Origin: Berberis thunbergii
Lineage: Eukaryota > Streptophyta > Magnoliopsida > Ranunculales > Berberidaceae
Length of the DNA stretch: 64,000 nt
Direction of reading: 5' to 3'
Assembly (NCBI GenBank): GCA_003290165.1
Contig: QNQO01002047.1
Span: forward strand, 100,455 to 164,454
In this document: piece after piece, positions 58,724 through 64,000 of the stretch
Layout: each line of letters begins with the position of its first letter
Numbering within the stretch: position 1 is the stretch's first letter
Translations under genes and position numbers: made by a program
Notes under the pieces: model-generated
What the model was told of the DNA's origin: nothing
Databases searched by the model: none
Seen by the model: only the letters and a program-made list of their open reading frames with translations

Positions 58724-58985
58724 ATGGGAACAAATTACAAAGCAGCCTTGATCCACAAAGAATTAGCTATGATCATTCAGGTTCAGAAGGGGAAACAAAG
58801 GAAAGAGATAAGATAATTCAACAGGTATTCCATGAATGTACTTTCAGGTTTTCATTTGGATATAAGATACGTGCATTGTGTTCTATCAATGACATATTGA
58901 CATGTAACGATGTTTCTAGATGGAGATGGAAATTGAAGAACTAAGGCACCAAAGAGACCTTGCACAAGCCCAAGTAGAAGAGTCG
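58724..58985 (+). pseudogene. captured exons of a NACK1/KIN-7-type kinesin
   Basis: Exon 58724-58824 (acceptor tttcag, donor CAACAG|gtattc) reads GNKLQSSLDPQRISYDHSG, then RDKIIQQ. Exon 58920-58985 (acceptor tttctag) reads MEMEIEELRHQRDLAQAQVE. The junction IIQQ-MEMEIEELRHQRDLAQ matches the coiled-coil neck/stalk that follows the motor in plant NACK1-like (KIN-7) kinesins of cytokinesis. The motor domain is missing. Confidence 0.72.
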
Positions 58986-59259
58986 ACTGTCAGTTCAATA
59001 AAAAGTGTACCCTATTTTAGGTACATTCATGTTTTTTACTTGCATGTTCTTATTCATGTTTCTTAAAGTTGTTACATCAAGACCACAATTCTGGGATTTA
59101 AGATCTTAAATAAAGTTATGTTAAAGAATATTATCGTTCATATTCTCTAATATGAGTAATTACTAATGCACTGGATTCCTACTTTCTGTTTCAGTTTGAT
59201 GAACTTTTTTTTTTCGTTTATTTTCTTTATTTAGTTTTTAATTTAAAAATTTTATGGTC

Positions 59260-59945
59260 CAGGGTATGTTTGTACCTGCAATAAAAGGGCAAGGTATTGA
59301 CGAGCAATAGCAGAAGTGGTTACCATTGGCATATAAGATGCAAATAATTGGCTGCTATGCACAAACAGATAAGGTCTATGAAGTTCCCCAGTCCATTGAA
59401 GAAGAAACAGAGGTTTCCATTCTACCCTTCAATTCTATTCTGTCTTGAATTATGTTTTTATGTTTATTTTATAGTTGATTCCACATGTTCTCGCATTTCG
59501 TCGAATGTATCATCTTAAATTCTGTCTCAATTTTCATTGCGAATAACTTCGTCTCTCATTCAAGCACCGTCTGGCAAGGCGTATTCTTATCCTGGAAAGA
59601 TGTTAGATGATGATGTTGTGCCTGCAAACACTTCTTCTGATAGGTAAGGGTACTGTAATGAACATTTTTGAGTTCTTTTCCTTGACCATTTTATAAGGTT
59701 AACGCATGAAATATGAACTGATGGTAGGGTTGAGTTAACTTTTTATTCTGAGTTTAGTTAGATTTTCCCTTTTTGCAGTATCCTGAAGAGTGATCACCAA
59801 ACCAACGTGGACTATGCTTGGAATGAAGTAAGAGGAAAACTTTTCGGTGCACTTGATGTTGTTCAACATGACAAAAGTTTAAGACATAGAATGGATGAAT
59901 ATGAAAAATACAAGGATGCATAAGGATGCACTGCCTATGTTGCAG
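59260..59945 (+). other. unidentified exon-like pieces
   Basis: Three open stretches: about 59335-59412 (YKMQIIGCYAQTDKVYEV, PQSIEEETE), 59560-59643 (PSGKAYSYPGKMLDDDVV) and 59779-59920 (SDHQTNVDYAWNEVRGKLFG, ALDVVQHDKSLRHRMDEYEK). They have coding-like composition and plausible splice signals, but I do not recognise the proteins. Confidence 0.35.
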
Positions 59946-60109
59946 GTCTTAATATATAGTTGTTACTGTAGAAAATTATAGTGTGCTTTGAGTTTATTTG
60001 TTACTGAAGGAGATTTTAGTAGATGATATGAAATTAGAAAATTTATAGTCTGTTTTTTCCGTCCCAATGACAGGTTTTTATTTTTATTTTTATTGATTTT
60101 TTTTTCCCA

Positions 60110-60505
60110 GTATGTTAACATAACCGGCGCTTTCAAAGCGCCATTAAAATGTATGTTTTTTACAGATTCGTTAAGACAACCGGCGCTTTAAAAGCAGCGC
60201 GAAGCGCACCGAAAAATATTATTTTTACATAACCGGCGCTTTTAAAGCGCCATTAAAAGTTATAAATACGGCGTTTCCAATCAAAAGGGAAATGTAATAT
60301 CTATTTATTTAGCTGCGCTAATATAAGATTTGGCGGCACTTTGAAAGCGCCACAAATGGTCACTTTTAACCGGCGCTTTGTAATAAGCGACGTTAATCTT
60401 TTAGCGGCACGTACCTTTACCGGTGCTTCTCAAAATGCCGTTAATGCTCTAAACCGGCACAATATTAGCTTTACCGGATCTTTTGAAAACGGCGCCTAAA
60501 ACAGA
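60110..60505. repeat. right subterminal repeat array of the CACTA element
   Basis: Copies of 'aaccggcgcttt' and 'aaagcgcca' in both orientations, ending at the terminal inverted repeat. Together with the left array it defines the element. Confidence 0.88.
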
Positions 60506-60520
60506 TTTGTTGTAGTGTGT

Positions 60521-61360
60521 GTGTTTGTGTCAGCCAAGCATGATATACTCTCTAATGTTACAAAGATTGCCTACAGAGCCTAGGGAGAGGGCCGGCGCAC
60601 TCTTTCTTGTTGTGTGCTTACTGCAGCTATTAATTAGGCCTGTAAAGTTTACGAATAGTAGTACAAGTTTATACTAACAGTATAGTTGTTGGAACAAAAT
60701 ACACTGATGAAGGATGCTCTACATGAAAGAAATGAAGAAACTTTATATACAGATACTACCCATGCAACTTATGGAGGATCATTATACCCATGCAACAATG
60801 TAATATCAGGTGGCACCAGGAGTTCCCCAGACACTTCAGTAACTATAATTGTTCTACTCTTCTTAGTAGTGAAACAGAAGTGGTACTGAAGGTATTGAGG
60901 GAACTCTAGGGGACACCTCATGTATTGGGTACCCTTAATTTCTAGCTCTTGATCTAGTGACTGTTTTGAATATTAATGTTGCATGAAGAGATCATCCAGG
61001 AGATAACCTATGTACATTGAACCTAGACTTGTTTGTAGATGTGAATATGGGGGGTGGTATAGAGAATCAAACAACTGAGTGGCCAAAAGGTCAGTGGGAT
61101 ACCATATATATCTCTATATCCTGACCTTTCCTCTTGACTCACTTCCATCAACTTTTTCATGTAAAGTCTCAAAAATTTGTATTTGTTTTGTTAAATTTGG
61201 GGAATTGAAAGGAATTTAATTGAACTGGTAAATACAAATTTGTATCAATTTTTTTGTTAATGCGCCTTGAAAATGATAACTAGGCTTTTTCTTAGTACGG
61301 TGTGAATTATAATAGAGGGGCATCTGAATCTCCCTCATGAGCTACTAATTGTAGTTATAT
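60521..61360. other. right continuation of block B
   Basis: Collinear with about 20990-22030 of block A. It includes the third copy of the unrecognised terminal exon-like segment at 60808-60922 on the minus strand, where 'ttccccagac' instead of 'ttcccccaaac' removes a base and breaks the last codons. Block A has about 100 bp near 21440-21540 and 80-100 bp near 21780-21880 that are missing here. No gene called. Confidence 0.5.
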
Positions 61361-61436
61361 CCCTAACTAAACTAGCTGAGCTAGTAAGATTTGTAGCAGA
61401 TGATATCACAAGTCCGAGGTTCATACCTTGCCAAAG

Positions 61437-62007
61437 TGATGCAGGAGGATCCGAGTCAGATGATACTGAACTGTCAGATAGCACGTTATTAGCACTAAGA
61501 TATCTCGAATTAGCAGATCAGCGCAAGAATGGCAGGAAATCATAATTCTATTTCAAATTTGGCAATTTATGGTGCATTTTAGTATTTTGGCCATAACTTT
61601 GGCTATGCTCGTTGCACATCTTTTCGAGGCCAAAATCCATCGTTTCCCCTTTCGAATCCACAAATTTAGTAATTTATTTTTCTTTATAGTAATATTTCAA
61701 TTATTGCTTAAGAAGTGATTCTGAATCCAATTTGGGCCAGATTTCTGGCAGTATATTTCTTTTATTATGTATTTTTTTTAGCATGATTATTGGGGTGTTT
61801 CTATTTTTGGTAAAATTCCAATATTTATTGGTTTTAGCTATAAAATCCGGCTTGTGGACTGATTTTAGGGATACTTTTGATTTGAGTAATTCTATTAAAC
61901 ATTAGAGTTATTTTCTCTATGTTTTTTGGGTAATCTTCTTGTGTTCTTCCCTGTCAATTATATGTTGCTATTAGCCTGCAGAATAATCGTTATTCTGCCC
62001 GGCGTCA
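61437..62007 (+). mobile_element. solo gypsy-type LTR in block B
   Basis: 571 bp, same boundaries and same TSD CAAAG (61432-61436, 62008-62012) as the copy at 22106-22677, hence the same insertion. Flanked on the left by the same SINE fragment. Confidence 0.85.
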
Positions 62008-62214
62008 CAAAGGCATTTATACAAGTCTACCCTGCCACTAAAAACCATGTTGCCCTAAAAAAATGTATTTAGTTAATTCCATTTTCCTAATAACTAGTCA
62101 GGATGACAGTTTTTGTTTCCGATCTAATTTAAATAAAAACCTAATCTTACAGATCATGATGCAATCAAAGTATGTATTTACTGTTCAATCAAATTGATCC
62201 CTAGAATATTGTTT

Positions 62215-62977
62215 TGGTGAGGGGCTTCCTCGTTCAGAACCTGCCCGCGACGACCACGACCACCAGCCATAGAAACTGATAAAATCTCACCCCAAGAAGA
62301 TGCTGAAGCTCTGATAACAACTGACGCCAGACAGAATAACGATTATCCTGCAGGCTAGTTCAACAGACAATTCACATGGAAACTACACAAGAGAATAGCC
62401 CAAAACACAGAGAAAAAACTCTAATGTTCAATTAAAATTATTCAAATCCAAAAGTCTCTCTAAAATCAGCCCACTAGCCGGGCTTTATAGCTAAAACTCG
62501 TGATTATTAGAATTTTACCAAAAATAGCAAAACCCCAATACTCATGCTAAAACAAAATACGTAATAAAAGAAATAAACTACAGAAATCTATCCCAAATTT
62601 GCTTCAGATTCGGTTCCTAAACAATAATTGAAATATTACTATAAATGGAAAAAAAAAAAACCTACTAAATTTGTGGATTCGAAAGGGAAAACGGTAGATT
62701 TTTGCTTCGAAAAGATGTGCAACAAGCATAGTTCCTTGACCACGACGTGCGTACCGAAAATAGCTTTCCAAAGTGGGGTCGTATGCGCGATTCTAATACT
62801 CGTAGCCAAAGTTATAGCCAAAAATACTAAAACACACCAAAAACTGCCAAATTAGAAGGAAAAAAAAATTACGATTTCCTGCCATCTTTGTGCGGATTTG
62901 CTAATTCAAGATATTTTAGTGCAAAAAACGTGCTATCTGACAACTCAACATCATCTGACTCAGATCCTCCTGCATCA
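62215..62977 (-). mobile_element. inverted 5' end of a gypsy element: LTR, PBS and gag start
   Basis: On the minus strand an LTR (62977-62322, TGATGCAGGAGG..TGGCGTCA) is followed by a primer-binding site (TTGTTATCAGAGC, about 62320-62308). An ATG at 62270 then opens MAGGRGRRGQVLNEEAP. The element is cut off at about 62217, exactly where homology to block A stops. It belongs to the same LTR family as the two solo LTRs but is more diverged and lies in the opposite direction, so 61437-62977 is a large imperfect inverted repeat. Confidence 0.75.
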
Positions 62978-63160
62978 GTTTTCTTAGGGTGGGAGAAAAA
63001 AAATATGTTTTTACTTACTTTTACGTAGTTTTTTTTTCTTCAAAGCAAACACAATTATTTTAGGCGAATAATAATTAATAAAATGTAGGTAAGTATATAT
63101 ATTAACTAAGTTTAATTTAAAATTAATTTTTATTTGGTGACGAATCCAAATTTAAAATTC
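62978..63160. other. AT-rich spacer
   Basis: No coding, repeat or regulatory signal that I can support. Confidence 0.5.
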
Positions 63161-63164
63161 AGAT

Positions 63165-64000
63165 TGTATAGGGTGTGGTATGTTTTTGGCTAATAAAAAC
63201 TGATCGAAGGCAATTTTTAAGCTGGCTTTAGATGTTTTAGTATATCCGACCTATTTGTAAGCTTGCCCAGAATACGATGACTGGTGACATGAATGTATGA
63301 TACTCATATCTTCTTTCTAACAACCTCTCTCTATAATATAATACAAATCAAATTTCTTATGGACACGCTTATTAATTACTGCAGTCAACCTTTCTACAAA
63401 ACCAACATCAGCAAAACCAGAACACCATGTAATATATCTACATTCAATTCCACTTCGTGTATTTTGCAAGCATACTTAAGAATGTCATGGCCATTTTTAT
63501 ACTTAAGAATGTCATGGCCATATATCTACCTTCATTGTCGAATCTCATATTTGATAACTCATATGGTATCACTTGTTATCACTATATTCCCGTCTTATTA
63601 CCCAAAAAAAGAAGCCCACTTCATTAAATACTTGTAATAATGAAACCATGAACTTGCAATCTTACATACACTTTCCAACACATCTCATCATATACAAATT
63701 TCTTAGGTCCTCCGGAAATGACTTGAATCAAAATGCTCGAACTCTACCCCTCGTAGAAGCTTGCAAAGTGGTCAGCTGCACGATCAGTGTCTTTGTCTAT
63801 GCACAATATTGAATTTATATAGTTCACTGATTCCATGCCACAATAACTGATCGGAGTTTCATGTTGTCCACAGGGTTAAGACCTAGTTCAACTCTTTGGA
63901 GCAATAGCAATGAATGAAAGAAAAATGGCCAGTGCCTGCAATTATCGCATTAGGTTTTGAATATTTTGTAATAGCATTCTGAGAAAAAATTTGCTCTTTT
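63165..64000. repeat. start of a further array unit (block D)
   Basis: 63165-63484 matches 38784-39140 (flank of copy C) and 63600-64000 matches 20208-20610 and 48780-49110. Between them 'acttaagaatgtcatggcca' is duplicated (63473 and 63500). The stretch therefore joins pieces that are separate in the other units, and it continues beyond the window. Confidence 0.75.

Larger units (their letters stand above)
49509..60517. mobile_element. 11.0-kb CACTA (En/Spm) transposon carrying host gene pieces
   Basis: The ends are CACTACAAAAAACG and ..ATTTGTTGTAGTG, with the 3-bp target duplication TGT at 49506-49508 and 60518-60520. The empty site is visible in block A near 20985 (..tagtgtgcgtttgtg). Both ends carry dense subterminal repeats built on GCGCCGGT/ACCGGCGTT, the binding-site type array expected of CACTA elements. 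I see no TNP2-like or TNPA-like transposase. The interior instead holds plus-strand exons of several unrelated host genes, so it is a non-autonomous gene-carrying ('Pack') CACTA element that must be moved by a transposase encoded elsewhere. Confidence 0.92.

Noticed and set aside
62628..62855. 75-codon plus-strand frame (YKWKKKKPTKFVDSKGK..)
   Set aside because: It lies inside the inverted gypsy LTR and is not kept in the two other LTR copies.

Overview
The window looks like a transposon-saturated stretch of nuclear DNA from a flowering plant, most likely a eudicot. It is AT-rich, carries plant-type Ty1/copia, Ty3/gypsy, LINE, MULE, hAT and CACTA elements, and its gene pieces have GT..AG introns. 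I see no intact host protein-coding gene and no functional rRNA or tRNA gene. Every coding region I recognise is a transposon relic, a decayed host gene, or a host gene piece carried by a transposon.

Layout. 1-4.9 kb: a broken plant-mobile-domain gene (+) and a decayed Mutator-like transposase (-) with FAR1-like, MULE, SWIM and OTU-like parts. 5.7-11.3 kb: a young copia element (-) with two 224-bp LTRs and TSD GAATT; its gag is missing and that place is taken by a direct/inverted/direct GATC-rich repeat around a piece that resembles the start of an organellar DEAD-box helicase. 11.6-12.7 kb: CACTA-type MITEs. 12.8-47.7 kb: a tandem array of at least three pseudogenes (-) of a plant polyvinylalcohol-dehydrogenase-like PQQ beta-propeller protein (copy A 12.84-19.55, copy C 23.0-34.5, copy B 40.79-47.75 kb). 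Copies A and B are broken at the same codon by the same Tnt1-like copia insertion (TSD TTTAC). Copy C is broken by a partial tandem duplication, a gypsy gag relic, a MITE and a young gypsy element (26.5-34.1 kb, TSD GTTGC). A 5'-truncated LINE (35.2-36.55 kb, 15-bp TSD) lies upstream of copy C.

49.5-60.5 kb: an 11.0-kb CACTA transposon (TSD TGT) lies in the flank of copy B. I find no transposase in it. It carries plus-strand pieces of several unrelated host genes: a BRWD-like WD40 protein (inside a nested hAT element), a PBL34-like receptor-like cytoplasmic kinase, V-ATPase subunit A, malonyl-CoA:ACP transacylase and a NACK1/KIN-7-type kinesin, most with recognisable splice sites. 60.5-62.2 kb returns to the flank of copy B, with a solo LTR shared with copy A. 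62.2-63.0 kb is an inverted gypsy LTR with its gag start. 63.2-64.0 kb begins another copy of the array's flanking sequence.

The shared insertions give a relative order: Tnt1-like copia and solo-LTR insertion, then duplication of a roughly 10-kb block (12.38-22.89 = 40.31-49.51 + 60.52-62.22 kb), then insertion of the gene-carrying CACTA element into one copy. Element boundaries backed by target-site duplications are exact; exon edges in pseudogenes are good to about 10-30 bp. Gene identities rest on recognised motifs, not on database searches.
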